From Parabacteroides hominis (GTDB taxonomy: Bacteria; Bacteroidota; Bacteroidia; Bacteroidales; Tannerellaceae), in contig NZ_JACOOJ010000001.1 of NCBI RefSeq assembly GCF_014287585.1, positions 248,001 through 312,000 of the forward strand: DNA of 64,000 bases. The letters run 5' to 3'. A program made the translations under genes and the position numbers. The notes under the pieces were generated by a model. That model made no database searches. It had not been told where the DNA came from and saw only the letters and a list, made by a program, of their open reading frames with translations. Below, piece by piece: positions 54,705 to 64,000 of this stretch (positions are counted from its first letter, which is position 1; every line of letters begins with the position of its first letter).

Positions 54705-57700
54705 TGTTACCCTTTGTTCATCAGGGGTGATGTTTGCTGCCAACGAAACTGCTACTCCCAAAGTTGGTATTTCTCAGCAACAAACGAGTTTGAGAGGTGT
54801 CGTTGAAGACGAATTCGGCCCGGTAGCCGGAGCGTCAGTCGTTGTAAAAGGTACGACAAACGGTACTGTTACCGACATGGACGGTAATTTCGTTCTGGAG
54901 GTAAAAAAAGGGGATGTAATCGTGATATCCTTTATCGGTTATTTAACCCAGGAAATCAAGTACAATGGAGAACAATCCATCCATGTAAATCTTAAGGAAG
55001 ACACACAAAAACTGGATGAAGTTGTTGTGGTCGGTTATGGTGTACAGAAAAAAGTCAACTTAACAGGTTCTGTATCTTCTATCAAAGCTGAGACATTGGA
55101 ATCAAGACCGGTATCAAGTGTATCAGCCGCATTAGCAGGACAAATGCCGGGTGTTACAGCGATCCAGAGTTCCGGACGTCCAGGTAGCCAAACAGGTTCA
55201 ATTACAGTCCGTGGTAAAAACTCCGTGAATGCAGCAAGCCCATTGGTTATCGTTGACGGTGTTCCTGGTAGTATGAACACGATTGACCCGGCCGATATTG
55301 AAAGCCTTACTGTATTGAAAGATGCATCCTCTGCTGCCATTTACGGTGTTCAGGCTGCAAATGGAGTTATCTTGATCACGACCAAAAAAGGTAAAAAAGG
55401 AGATCGTGCACGTGTTAACTATTCAGGGAATGTAGGTTGGTCAACTCCGACTATGCGTCCTAAATTCTTAGGTTCTGCGGATTATGCTACATTATATAAT
55501 GAAGCAACCCTTAATGACAATCCGAACAATCCGCTCCGCTTCACAGACGAAGACATTGAATTATATCGCAATGGAACAGACCCTTATGGCCATCCCAATA
55601 CCGATTGGTATAAAGAAACCATGAAACAAAATGCGATTGAAACTATGCATCACCTTTCCATTAGCGGTGGTTCTGAAAAAACAAGTTATAGCGCATCTGT
55701 CGGTTATACACAACAAAACGGTTTGATCGATGCCAACAACTACAAACGTTTTAACGCACGTACCAGCGTTGATTCTCAGATCAACAAATGGTTCTCTGCA
55801 GGTTTGAACGTTTCCGGTTACAGAGGAACCTTAATGGATGGATGGAATAGTGTTGCCGGCATGACCCAATTTACGAACCGTGCAACTCCAGTCGAAGGTG
55901 TACGTAATGAAGAAGGAAAATTCCTTTATAACGGTAAAGATAATCCTGTTGCTTTATTAGGACGTGACGGCTTCAGGAGAACAATGGACCAACAGGTTAA
56001 TGGTACATTATATGGACAAGTAAATATTTTGCCTAATTTGAGTGCCAAAGCATTATTCTCCGTACGTAACGATGAAAGAAGCGAAGATGGTTTCAAAACA
56101 CAGATTAATTACGGCGCTAAAGACGAAGCGACAACCGGACTTCGCGAAGGGTATGAAAAACAGACTTGGTGGAACTGGTATACGACACAGGTACTAATCA
56201 ATTATAACGAAACTTGGGGCAAGCACGATTTAGGCTTGTTGGCCGGCTTCGAACAGATCGATTACCGCTACAAACATTTAGAAGCGACTCGTAAAGGTGG
56301 AGGTAATAATGAACTGCAAGAATCTTTGAGTACATTGGACGCCTCTTCACAGACTAACAAAGAGTCAAGATACGAAGTAGCCCATCGTTCATATTTCGGA
56401 CGCGCCCAATATAACTTTGCTGACAAATACCTGTTCGAAGCTAATGTTCGTATAGATGGTTCTTCCCGTTTTGCATCCGGCAACCGTTGGGGTACTTTCC
56501 CTGCATTCTCAGCCGGTTGGAGAATCTCCGAAGAAGAATTCATGAAAAATGCAAGTATCGATTGGCTTAGTAATTTGAAACTACGTGCCGGTTGGGGACA
56601 AACAGGTAACGAAGAGTTGAAAGACGAAGAAGCATATTTGACGGTTCCTTCATACGCGTACGATAATTATATGTTCGGAAACACGCTTTATTCAACCATC
56701 AAAGAAAGCCGTTACGCAAACCAGGAACTCAAATGGGCTACAGTAACAAGCATCGAAGGGGCAATCGAAGCCTCTTTCCTCAACAATAAAGTAGGATTTG
56801 AATTAGCTGGATATAAGAAAACAACCAACGACATGTTGTTGCTTCTTCCTGTACAGGGTATATTCGGCATGGATGCACCCAGACAAAATGCAGGCCAGGT
56901 ACAGAACACCGGATTCGATTTGAGCATTTTCCATAATAATTCTATAAGCAAAGATTTCCGTTACGACATCAACTTCAATATCGCTTATGTTCACAATGAA
57001 TTGACGGACTTGCAGGGAACCGAAGGGACAGAACCCGGAGACGGACGTGGCAATTTCTGGTTCCTGGAAGGCTATCCTATCGGTTCATATTACGGATATG
57101 AAGCAGACGGCTTGTTTAATTCTGCAGAAGAAGTAGCAAAAGGCCCGACGCGTACCGGCACGGAACAACCGGGTGATATCCGCTACAAAGACTTGAATGG
57201 TGATGGAAAAATCGATGCTGCCAACGATCGTAAAGTAATCGGAAAAGAGTTTCCGAGTTGGACTGCCGGTTTAGGAGCTAATTTATATTACAAGGATTTT
57301 GATTTGTCATTCTTCTTCCAGGGTGCATTTGATGTAGATGCTTATGTTAATGGTGAAGCAGCCTATGCATTCTTCAACGGAGGTAAAGTTCTGGAACGTC
57401 ATCTGGACCGCTGGACACCTACCAACCATGATGCATCCTATCCGCGTATCACAATGGCTGACCAAATCAACTATCAGTTCTCATCTTATTGGTTGCAAGA
57501 CGCTTCTTATGTCCGATTGAAAAACCTGACGATCGGTTATAACATTCCGAAAGCATTGCTAAGTAAAATCAATTTGGATCGCGTAAAAGTATTCCTGACT
57601 GGCGAAAACCTGTTTACGATTACCGGAATGGATTCACTTGACCCGGAATCAGCACCATCCAATGCGCGTGGAGGTTTATACTCGAACGTAAGAAAAATAT

Positions 57701-57726
57701 CAATCGGTCTTAAAGTAGGTTTTTAA
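54664..57726 (+). CDS. SusC/RagA TonB-dependent transporter (right locus)
   Basis: 1020 residues starting MLKIARPVSFLLLSVTLCSS. The same N-terminal architecture as the left SusC is seen: signal peptide, CarboxypepD_reg-like domain (about 40-115), plug (DEVVVVGYGVQKKVNLTG, about 123-230, SAAIYGVQAANGVILITT) and barrel ending in GLKVGF. The barrel differs from the left one, so the imported glycan differs. It is followed 23 nt later by its susD. There is no STN domain. Coding bases here are more AT-rich than in the left part of the window. Confidence 0.95.
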   Translation: MLKIARPVSFLLLSVTLCSSGVMFAANETATPKVGISQQQTSLRGVVEDEFGPVAGASVVVKGTTNGTVTDMDGNFVLEVKKGDVIVISFIGYLTQEIKYNGEQSIHVNLKEDTQKLDEVVVVGYGVQKKVNLTGSVSSIKAETLESRPVSSVSAALAGQMPGVTAIQSSGRPGSQTGSITVRGKNSVNAASPLVIVDGVPGSMNTIDPADIESLTVLKDASSAAIYGVQAANGVILITTKKGKKGDRARVNYSGNVGWSTPTMRPKFLGSADYATLYNEATLNDNPNNPLRFTDEDIELYRNGTDPYGHPNTDWYKETMKQNAIETMHHLSISGGSEKTSYSASVGYTQQNGLIDANNYKRFNARTSVDSQINKWFSAGLNVSGYRGTLMDGWNSVAGMTQFTNRATPVEGVRNEEGKFLYNGKDNPVALLGRDGFRRTMDQQVNGTLYGQVNILPNLSAKALFSVRNDERSEDGFKTQINYGAKDEATTGLREGYEKQTWWNWYTTQVLINYNETWGKHDLGLLAGFEQIDYRYKHLEATRKGGGNNELQESLSTLDASSQTNKESRYEVAHRSYFGRAQYNFADKYLFEANVRIDGSSRFASGNRWGTFPAFSAGWRISEEEFMKNASIDWLSNLKLRAGWGQTGNEELKDEEAYLTVPSYAYDNYMFGNTLYSTIKESRYANQELKWATVTSIEGAIEASFLNNKVGFELAGYKKTTNDMLLLLPVQGIFGMDAPRQNAGQVQNTGFDLSIFHNNSISKDFRYDINFNIAYVHNELTDLQGTEGTEPGDGRGNFWFLEGYPIGSYYGYEADGLFNSAEEVAKGPTRTGTEQPGDIRYKDLNGDGKIDAANDRKVIGKEFPSWTAGLGANLYYKDFDLSFFFQGAFDVDAYVNGEAAYAFFNGGKVLERHLDRWTPTNHDASYPRITMADQINYQFSSYWLQDASYVRLKNLTIGYNIPKALLSKINLDRVKVFLTGENLFTITGMDSLDPESAPSNARGGLYSNVRKISIGLKVGF

Positions 57727-57749
57727 ACAACAAATTATAATTTAGAAAT

Positions 57750-59405
57750 ATGAAAAAGAATTTTATATATGTAGCTCTTCTGGCTATCACACTATTCGGT
57801 TTCAGTTCATGCAGCGATTTCTTGGATCGTATACCGGATGACGAGCTATCAGACGGTAGCTTCTGGAAAACGCCTAATGACGCAAAAATGTTTATTGCAG
57901 ACGTATATCGTCAGGCACTACCCGGAGGTGATGCCGGAGATATCGACGGCGATATTGAATCGGATAATGCCGTACATGGCATCAAATGGGCTGCCGGAGA
58001 TGTATCCAGAGGCATCTACGATCCCGCAGCTATGGGCTGGAGTGGAGACTATAAAGCAATCCGCGCTTGTAACATCTTACTGTCTAAAATAGATAATATC
58101 CCTGATTATGACCAAGCTGATAAAGAAGCTGTTATGGGAGAAGCTCGTTTCTTACGCGGTTATATCTATTTCGGACTTATCCAGACATTTGGTGGCGTTC
58201 CTTACGTAGATCAACCGGTAGACTTGAAAGAGATGGGAAATATTACTCGTACGCCGGTCGAAGAAGTTTACGCTAAAGTGATGGAAGATTTCGATTATGC
58301 AATAGCTCACCTGCCTGCCGAATGGGGAAGTAGCGATTATGGCCGCGCCACAAAAGGAGCAGCCAACGCCATGAAAGCACGTGCCGCATTATATTTCAAG
58401 CATTATGATACAGCAGCTGATGCAGCAAAAGCTGTTATGGATTCAGGTATGTATGAATTGTACGATGCAGACAATACAGGAAAGTATGCACATTTATTCT
58501 GGGAAGAACAGGAAGCTTGCAAAGAGGCTATTTTAGTAAGACAGTTCAATGCCCCGGAATTGACAAACTACATCATCGGCTGGGGATGTTTCCCAACAAA
58601 AGGCTGGGGCGGTATCAACCCGACTCAGAGCTTAGTCGATGCTTTTGAGTGCATTGACGGATCTCCGATTGATAAATCAACGACATACGATCCGACAAAT
58701 CCATTTAAAGATCGCGACCCCCGTTTGGAAGTTTGTGTATTGCATGACGGAGAAGAAATGTATGGCGTGACAATCAAAACTGCTCCACTGAAATCAAGCG
58801 GTAATACCGGTGTTGCCCAACATAACGATGCTACAGCAACAGGTTATTACGATCAAAAATGGTTGGATCCGTCAATCGACCCACAATCAACTGGTTGGGA
58901 TATGGGAAAAGACTGGCATGTAATCCGCTATGCTGAAGTTTTATTGACTTATGCAGAGGCTAAAAATGAACTTACAGGGTTAGATGCTTCTGCCTTTGAA
59001 GCCGTAAATCAGGTACGTCGCCGTGTCGGCATGCCGGACTTGCAAAATACGGATGCAAGCAAACCGACCTATTGCGGCACGCAAGACGCTCTTCGTCAAC
59101 GTATCCGCAACGAATGGCGAGTAGAATTTGCAATGGAAGGCAGCAAGCGCAAATGGGATATCCGCCGTTGGGGTATTGCTAAAGATGTGTTGAACGCTCC
59201 GTTCCTGGGAATGAAATATATGATGGTTGATGATCCTAACGCTCCGGAAGGAGACAATGGAAAGAAATGCATCCTGTATCAGGGCGAAAACATCAAACTG
59301 ACAGGTAGCAAATATGAAGATCATAACTACCTGTTCCCAATACCACAGGAAGAAATCGACCTGAATCCGGCATTGACACAGAATCCGGGATATCCGACAA
59401 AATAA
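57750..59405 (+). CDS. SusD/RagB outer-membrane glycan-binding lipoprotein (right locus)
   Basis: 551 residues with lipobox FSSCSDFLDR. SusD features: MGEARFLRGYIYFGLIQTF, the TPR-like helices, RNEWRVEFAMEGSKRKWDIR and NYLFPIPQEEIDLNPALTQN near the C-terminus. It partners the SusC at 54664. The downstream genes (DUF6057 and PD40 lipoprotein) follow within about 60 nt and probably belong to the same transcript. Confidence 0.95.
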   Translation: MKKNFIYVALLAITLFGFSSCSDFLDRIPDDELSDGSFWKTPNDAKMFIADVYRQALPGGDAGDIDGDIESDNAVHGIKWAAGDVSRGIYDPAAMGWSGDYKAIRACNILLSKIDNIPDYDQADKEAVMGEARFLRGYIYFGLIQTFGGVPYVDQPVDLKEMGNITRTPVEEVYAKVMEDFDYAIAHLPAEWGSSDYGRATKGAANAMKARAALYFKHYDTAADAAKAVMDSGMYELYDADNTGKYAHLFWEEQEACKEAILVRQFNAPELTNYIIGWGCFPTKGWGGINPTQSLVDAFECIDGSPIDKSTTYDPTNPFKDRDPRLEVCVLHDGEEMYGVTIKTAPLKSSGNTGVAQHNDATATGYYDQKWLDPSIDPQSTGWDMGKDWHVIRYAEVLLTYAEAKNELTGLDASAFEAVNQVRRRVGMPDLQNTDASKPTYCGTQDALRQRIRNEWRVEFAMEGSKRKWDIRRWGIAKDVLNAPFLGMKYMMVDDPNAPEGDNGKKCILYQGENIKLTGSKYEDHNYLFPIPQEEIDLNPALTQNPGYPTK

Positions 59406-59466
59406 GTGACATTAATATTTACAGCAAACACGGGAGGACAGATGTTCTCTCGTGTTTCATTATTTT

Positions 59467-60846
59467 ATGAAGCATATTCACTGGTTACTTTTTACTGTTC
59501 TCTGCGGTTTGCTCCTGTTCATGTTTATGGACAGCCTGGCTTATCTTTTCCCTTATCACGAACAGCAGCAACTTTTCCTGTTTACCAATTCCTATCTGGA
59601 GATTTATTTATCAGAGCCGGGAAAGTTAGGTGAATATTTTGCAAACTTTGTCATCCAATTCTTCTATCTGCCTTATACGGGAAAAATAGTATTGGCATTG
59701 ATCTTATCATGCCTATATCTATTGCCGGTGTTAACCATCCGGAGGCTAACCGGGAAAAACGATCCGTTACAGATAGCATTACTTCCATCCCTTTATTTAT
59801 TCATACAATTTGAATCGCCGGATTTTGAGATCAGCCGGATCACAAGCCTTTTCAGCTCTTTCCTTATTACATATTTATTGTCTTTGCTTCCCAGGAAAGC
59901 ATTTTGTTATACCTCGATTCCCTGTTTCCTGCTGACAGGATTCGCACTGGGCTGGATCTATCCTGTAGTTGTTTTTGTGATCCTTTTGCTAACCGTACTT
60001 TCAGCTTGTATGCTGCCCCGTCTCATAACCAGCCCGAAAATATATATGAGTTGCACAATCCTGTGCCTGATTGCGTATGCTTCATACACATTCTATTCAT
60101 TTGTCCACACTTATAATATGCGTGAACGGTTACTGATCGAAACGGAGATCCATGTAAAGAAACAGGAATGGGAACAAGTTCTTACCTGTGCAAAAAAATA
60201 TAGAGGAGAAAGCCAACTGATGGAGTATTTCTGCAATATGGCTCTTTACCATACCGGACGTATGCCCTACGACCTGTTGAAATATCCGCAGAACTATGGC
60301 ATCAACTCCCTTTTCCTGCCTTGGGTCAGTGACCCACGACAAAGCAGGTATGGACATTATCTGTATGAACAATTGGGCTATATCAACGAAGCTCAACGCT
60401 GGGCGTCCGAAGCGCTGGTGGTTTATGGCGAAACGGCTCCTACTATCCTGAACCTGATTCGTTATAACATTGCAAACGGGCGTCAGGAAGTAGCCATGCG
60501 TTTTATCAGGATATTAAAGCAATCCTTGTTCTACAGCAAGCAAGCAGAAAAATATGAAAGGCTGGCTCCTACCGGTGAAGTTCCAGGTTTGACACCTGTT
60601 CCCCAACAAAAAGGGAAGAAAGCGCGCTTTGCCAATATTCAGAATTTAGGTCCTGAGCTTATTTTTATCTGTGAGCAGGATTCTACCAACCGCATGGCAT
60701 TCGAATACCTGATGAGTTACCTGATACTTAGCAACAGAACCAAGCAATTCGTGGAGTACCTGCCGCGAATAAAACAATTTCCTTATCCGGAAATGCCACC
60801 TCTTTACCAAAGTATACTCGACAACTATAAACAGACACAACAATAA
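59467..60846 (+). CDS. DUF6057-like polytopic membrane protein
   Basis: 459 residues from the ATG at 59467 (MKHIHWLLF); a GTG five codons upstream is the alternative. The N-terminal part has about six hydrophobic helices (about 5-205), including two very hydrophobic ones (VVVFVILLLTVLSACML). The C-terminal part (about 220-455) is helical and TPR-like (YINEAQRWASEALVVYG). It resembles the DUF6057 proteins encoded next to SusCD in Bacteroidales. Function unknown. It ends 6 nt before the PD40 lipoprotein gene. Confidence 0.75.
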   Translation: MKHIHWLLFTVLCGLLLFMFMDSLAYLFPYHEQQQLFLFTNSYLEIYLSEPGKLGEYFANFVIQFFYLPYTGKIVLALILSCLYLLPVLTIRRLTGKNDPLQIALLPSLYLFIQFESPDFEISRITSLFSSFLITYLLSLLPRKAFCYTSIPCFLLTGFALGWIYPVVVFVILLLTVLSACMLPRLITSPKIYMSCTILCLIAYASYTFYSFVHTYNMRERLLIETEIHVKKQEWEQVLTCAKKYRGESQLMEYFCNMALYHTGRMPYDLLKYPQNYGINSLFLPWVSDPRQSRYGHYLYEQLGYINEAQRWASEALVVYGETAPTILNLIRYNIANGRQEVAMRFIRILKQSLFYSKQAEKYERLAPTGEVPGLTPVPQQKGKKARFANIQNLGPELIFICEQDSTNRMAFEYLMSYLILSNRTKQFVEYLPRIKQFPYPEMPPLYQSILDNYKQTQQ

Positions 60847-60852
60847 TGGCTT

Positions 60853-62307
60853 ATGAAACTTTCTATTATTCTTCTATATATAATGTTGATAACTGCCTGT
60901 AGCCAGGGAAAGATTGTACCGGATGCTTATATGGACAAACCTCCCACCCTGTTTCCAGACTACACGGATGTCACATTTCCGGTCAACATCGCCCCTCCCA
61001 ACTTTCAGATCGCAGAGGATGGAGAGGAATTTTATGCAGAAATAGGATTCGAAGACAAGGTTTTCTTTACCCGGAAAAATAAAGGGGGTGAAATTATGAT
61101 CCCTTTGAAACAATGGCACAAACTGGTCTCGGCAGCAGCCGGAAATGAATTTTATATCCGTATTTCCATCCGGCAAAAGGAAAGATGGATGCAATACAAA
61201 GAAATCAGGAACTCCATTTCCATAGAGCCGATAGATCCATATTTAGTGTACCGCCTTTTATATCCGGGCTACGAGTTATGGAACCAAATGGGTATTTACC
61301 AGCGGGATCTTACCTCCTACGAGGAAATCCCCATTATCGAAAACAGATCGGACAAATCGACCTGCATGAATTGCCATACCTTCTGCCAAAACAATCCGGA
61401 GACCATGATGATCCATATACGGGGAAATAACGGGGGAACCATTATATCCCGTAACGGGAATGTAGGGAAAGTCGACGTTAAAAAACCGGGAATGAACAAC
61501 GGAGGGACATACGCAGCCTGGCATCCGGGCGGCAGATATATTGCTTATTCCGTCAATGAGATACAGCAGTTTTTCCATTCCACAGGGAAAAAACCGATAG
61601 AGGTATCGGACCGGGAATCCGACCTGGTCTTATGGGATTGCGAAACGAACCGGCTTATCACCGACTCGCTTATTTATGGGCCGGAGTGGATGGAGACATT
61701 TCCGGCCTGGAGCCCGGACGGGAAAACGTTGTATTTCTGCCGAAGCAAGGCTATCACTACCCAAACATCTTTGGACAGCATTTATTATGACTTGTACAAA
61801 ATACCTTTCGATGCCCAAAAACAAACATTCGGTAAACCCGAATGCGTATACGAAGCATCGGTTATACATAAAAGCATTTCCTTTCCGAGAATCTCTCCGG
61901 ACGGTAACTACCTGATGTTTACTTGCTCGGATTACGGGAACTTCTCTATATGGCATCCTGAGAGCGAACTTTATCTATTAAACCTGCAAAATGGAAATAT
62001 CCGAAATATGCAGGAAGTAAACAGCAATAATGTAGAGAGTTTTCACACTTGGTCCTCTTCCGGAAAATGGTTTGTCTTCAGCAGTAAACGTGTAGACGGG
62101 CTTTGGGCGCATCCGTTCATTGCCTCTTTTGATCCGGAAACAGGGCTTGCCGGCAAGCCGTTTATGGTTCCTCAGAAAGCTCCCGGATTCTATAAAACCT
62201 TTACCCAAACATTTAATTTGCCGGAACTCATAGCCATTCCGGTTACAGAAAACAAACAGAGCCTTAAGCAAATCCGAAATAAATTGTTATCTTCGTCCCC
62301 AAATTAA
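60853..62307 (+). CDS. PD40/TolB-like beta-propeller lipoprotein with CxxCH motif
   Basis: 484 residues. Lipobox ITAC (Cys16). A beta-rich N-terminal part (about 40-165) leads to a c-type-haem-like motif CMNCH (171-175), with another Cys at 178, and then WD40-like/PD40 repeats (YAAWHPGGRYIAYS, FPAWSPDGKTLYFC, FPRISPDGNYLMFT, FHTWSSSGKWFVFS). The gene lies 6 nt after the DUF6057 gene and in line with susCD. Homologues are sometimes labelled cytochrome c biogenesis or TolB-like on these features. A haem would need confirmation. Confidence 0.82.
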   Translation: MKLSIILLYIMLITACSQGKIVPDAYMDKPPTLFPDYTDVTFPVNIAPPNFQIAEDGEEFYAEIGFEDKVFFTRKNKGGEIMIPLKQWHKLVSAAAGNEFYIRISIRQKERWMQYKEIRNSISIEPIDPYLVYRLLYPGYELWNQMGIYQRDLTSYEEIPIIENRSDKSTCMNCHTFCQNNPETMMIHIRGNNGGTIISRNGNVGKVDVKKPGMNNGGTYAAWHPGGRYIAYSVNEIQQFFHSTGKKPIEVSDRESDLVLWDCETNRLITDSLIYGPEWMETFPAWSPDGKTLYFCRSKAITTQTSLDSIYYDLYKIPFDAQKQTFGKPECVYEASVIHKSISFPRISPDGNYLMFTCSDYGNFSIWHPESELYLLNLQNGNIRNMQEVNSNNVESFHTWSSSGKWFVFSSKRVDGLWAHPFIASFDPETGLAGKPFMVPQKAPGFYKTFTQTFNLPELIAIPVTENKQSLKQIRNKLLSSSPN

Positions 62308-62326
62308 CTACAAATACTAAACATTC

Positions 62327-62881
62327 ATGAAGAAAAAAAGTGTAACATTATTGGTGGCAGCCACGCTTGCCAGCAGTGTATTATTCTCATCGTGTATTGG
62401 ATCATTTGGGTTGTCCAATAAGCTGTTGGATTGGAACAGAAACATTGACAGCAAGTTTGTAAACGAATTGGTATTCATCGCATTCTGGATTGTTCCGGTT
62501 TATGAAATCTCAGCATTAGCCGACATATTGGTGTTGAACTCGATTGAATTCTGGAGCGGAAGCAACCCTGTTGCAGATGCCGGTACGGTAAAAACGATCG
62601 AAACTAAAGACGGCACGTATGCTATCGAAACCAAGAAAGACGGCTACCACATCCAGAAAGAAGGAGAAGAGAAAGCGGTCGATCTCGTTTTCAATGAAGC
62701 AGACCAGAGCTGGAACGTCGAAGCAGACGGTGAATCAACAAAACTGTTGAAGTTTAAAGGCGACGACGAAGTTGTCATGTATCTTCCCGACGGCAAAGAA
62801 ATGAACGTTGAACTGAACCAGGCCGGCGTGCTTGCTTTCAAACAAGTTGCCGAAGGTTATTCGTTCTACGCAGCAAGATAA
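62327..62881 (+). CDS. DUF3332 family lipoprotein
   Basis: 184 residues. Signal peptide and lipobox (LFSSC), then SFGLSNKLLDWNRNIDSKFVN and a hydrophobic stretch (ELVFIAFWIVPVYEISALADILVLNSIEFW), as in DUF3332 proteins, followed by a soluble beta domain of Asp/Lys-rich strands. It lies 19 nt after the PD40 gene but is a common stand-alone gene. A long hairpin follows. Confidence 0.85.
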   Translation: MKKKSVTLLVAATLASSVLFSSCIGSFGLSNKLLDWNRNIDSKFVNELVFIAFWIVPVYEISALADILVLNSIEFWSGSNPVADAGTVKTIETKDGTYAIETKKDGYHIQKEGEEKAVDLVFNEADQSWNVEADGESTKLLKFKGDDEVVMYLPDGKEMNVELNQAGVLAFKQVAEGYSFYAAR

Positions 62882-62885
62882 AAAA

Positions 62886-62965
62886 GTTGAGAGTTGAAAG
62901 TTGAAAGTTGAAAGTTAAAGAAGTACTCTTTTTCACTTTCAACTTTCAACTTTCACCTTTCAACT
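62886..62965. repeat. Heptad GTTGAAA tandem and inverted repeat
   Basis: The left arm (about 62886-62915) is built of GTTGAAA heptads and pairs with the CTTTCAA heptads of the right arm (about 62935-62965), about 30 bp with two mismatches. It lies between the DUF3332 and beta-galactosidase genes and probably acts as a terminator or is a dispersed repeat. Confidence 0.75.
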
Positions 62966-62989
62966 GACAAAGTCTAATCTAAATTAAAA

Positions 62990-64000
62990 ATGCATATGAG
63001 ACACATGTTTAAGAAAACGATGCTCACAGGAGCATTGAGTTGCTTCCTTCTGGGAACCGCATTGGCTGACAATGCGACCACCCAGCCAGCGAAGCCTTAC
63101 TGGCAGGACATCCAAGTCGTTGCCGTTAACAAGGAGGCGCCCCGCTCCTCTTTTATGAGTTATGGAGACCGTGCCACAGCTCTCTCTTCCCGGTATGAAA
63201 AAAGTCCTTTCTATTCGTTGCTGAACGGCACATGGAAATTCTATTTTGTAGATTCGTACAAAGACCTTCCTGCTAACATCACAGATCCTTCTGTCAGCAC
63301 CTCCGATTGGAACGATATCACCGTTCCGGGAAACTGGGAGGTTCAGGGACATGGCACTGCCATCTATACGAATCACGGATATGAGTTCAAGCCGCGTAAC
63401 CCGCAACCTCCGCTGTTGCCGGAAGCGAATCCGGTAGGTGTTTACCGCCGCGACTTCGAGATTCCTGCCGGTTGGGACGGACGTGACGTATATCTGCATA
63501 TCGCCGGAGCCAAATCAGGCTTGTATGTTTATGTAAACGGCAAGGAAGTCGGCTATAGCGAAGATTCCAAGAATCCGGCTGAATTCCTGATCAACAAATA
63601 CCTGCAACCGGGCAAAAACGTGCTGACGCTGAAAATCTTCCGCTGGAGCACAGGTTCCTATCTGGAATGCCAGGACTTCTGGCGTCTGAGCGGTATCGAA
63701 CGCGACGTCTATCTGTGGTCACAGCCTAAGATTGCGGTTAACGATTACCGCGTTGTTTCTACACTCGACGACACGTATAAAAACGGTATCTTCAGCCTGG
63801 CAATGGACATCAAGAACCATTCCGACAAGGTTAAGAATATCGATGTCACATACGAATTATTAGACGCAAAAGGCAATGTGGCTGCAACGGCTGAAAACAA
63901 GCTGTGGGTAAGCCCGAACACCATCTCAACCACTTCATTCGAAAAGACATTGGAGAATGTAGAGACTTGGAACGCAGACCATCCGAACCTTTACAAGCTG
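62990..64000 (+). CDS. GH2 beta-galactosidase, LacZ-like (3' end outside window)
   Basis: At least 337 residues, open to the end of the window. Alternative starts are the ATGs at 62996 and 63005; the signal peptide is MFKKTMLTGALSCFLLGTALA. The N-terminal sugar-binding domain of large LacZ-type GH2 enzymes is clear: YGDRATALSSRYEKSPFYSLLNG, then ITVPGNWEVQGHGTAIYTNH and NPVGVYRRDFEIPAGWDGRDV, then WRLSGIERDVYLW. The catalytic barrel lies outside the window. Whether it belongs to the preceding susCD locus is uncertain because a large hairpin and the DUF3332 gene intervene. Confidence 0.92.
   Translation, partial: MHMRHMFKKTMLTGALSCFLLGTALADNATTQPAKPYWQDIQVVAVNKEAPRSSFMSYGDRATALSSRYEKSPFYSLLNGTWKFYFVDSYKDLPANITDPSVSTSDWNDITVPGNWEVQGHGTAIYTNHGYEFKPRNPQPPLLPEANPVGVYRRDFEIPAGWDGRDVYLHIAGAKSGLYVYVNGKEVGYSEDSKNPAEFLINKYLQPGKNVLTLKIFRWSTGSYLECQDFWRLSGIERDVYLWSQPKIAVNDYRVVSTLDDTYKNGIFSLAMDIKNHSDKVKNIDVTYELLDAKGNVAATAENKLWVSPNTISTTSFEKTLENVETWNADHPNLYKL

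Overview
The window reads as a chromosomal segment of a gut Bacteroidales bacterium, most likely Parabacteroides. The evidence is the SusC/SusD pairs, Bacteroidetes-type promoters (TAnnTTTG -7 boxes, several as TACCTTTGC), and families largely restricted to this phylum: DUF4251, DUF3843, DUF6057, LruC, the NagB/PIG-L fusion and AAA-ATPase/PD-(D/E)XK proteins. No tRNA, rRNA, CRISPR array, transposase, integrase or phage gene is visible.

Left part (1-10.7 kb). The 3' part of an RND (HAE1) efflux pump and a PG0541-type small protein are followed by a tight gene string: an OmpR-family response regulator, a steroid 5-alpha-reductase-like membrane enzyme, an Old-Yellow-Enzyme flavin reductase and a short-chain dehydrogenase. 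The last three match the set known in gut Bacteroidetes for 5-alpha/5-beta reduction and 3-beta-hydroxy formation on 3-oxo-delta-4 bile acids and steroids. Next come rplY, pth and an Hsp15-like RNA-binding protein, then on the minus strand a secreted hypothetical, a TlpA-like thioredoxin lipoprotein and an EFR1-type ferredoxin/flavodoxin.

Metal efflux and general part (10.7-37.3 kb). A CzcCBA/CusCBA-type heavy-metal RND operon is headed by a small His-rich membrane protein and carries palindromic tandem repeats. It is followed by an M28 peptidase, an ABC-F ATPase, an LTA-synthase-like sulfatase, an operon of TonB receptor, Big2/beta-helix lipoprotein and YwqK-like protein, an AAA-ATPase/nuclease, a LruC lipoprotein, a TPR histidine kinase, DUF3843, a Gfo/Idh/MocA oxidoreductase, a ComB-like phosphatase and a DUF4251 protein.

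Amino-sugar part (37.3-42.7 kb). There is a NagB-like/PIG-L fusion whose NagB active site looks degenerate, and two tandem NagA paralogues, one lacking metal ligands. Between them lies about 1 kb of gene-free DNA holding two structured repeat elements. One of these is related to an element at 7.9-8.2 kb.

Glycan-utilisation part (44.8-64 kb). Two SusC/SusD loci diverge from a roughly 1 kb intergenic region. The left one (minus strand) has susC, susD, a GH2 lipoprotein and a GH43-like beta-propeller. The right one (plus strand) has susC, susD, a DUF6057 membrane protein and a PD40 lipoprotein with a CxxCH motif, followed by a DUF3332 lipoprotein and the start of a large GH2 beta-galactosidase that leaves the window. 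The two susC genes share an identical 66-bp inverted segment (leader plus first codons). The region between holds three copies of a 17-bp dyad motif and a 21-bp GC-rich palindromic repeat. No dedicated PUL regulator is encoded in the window.
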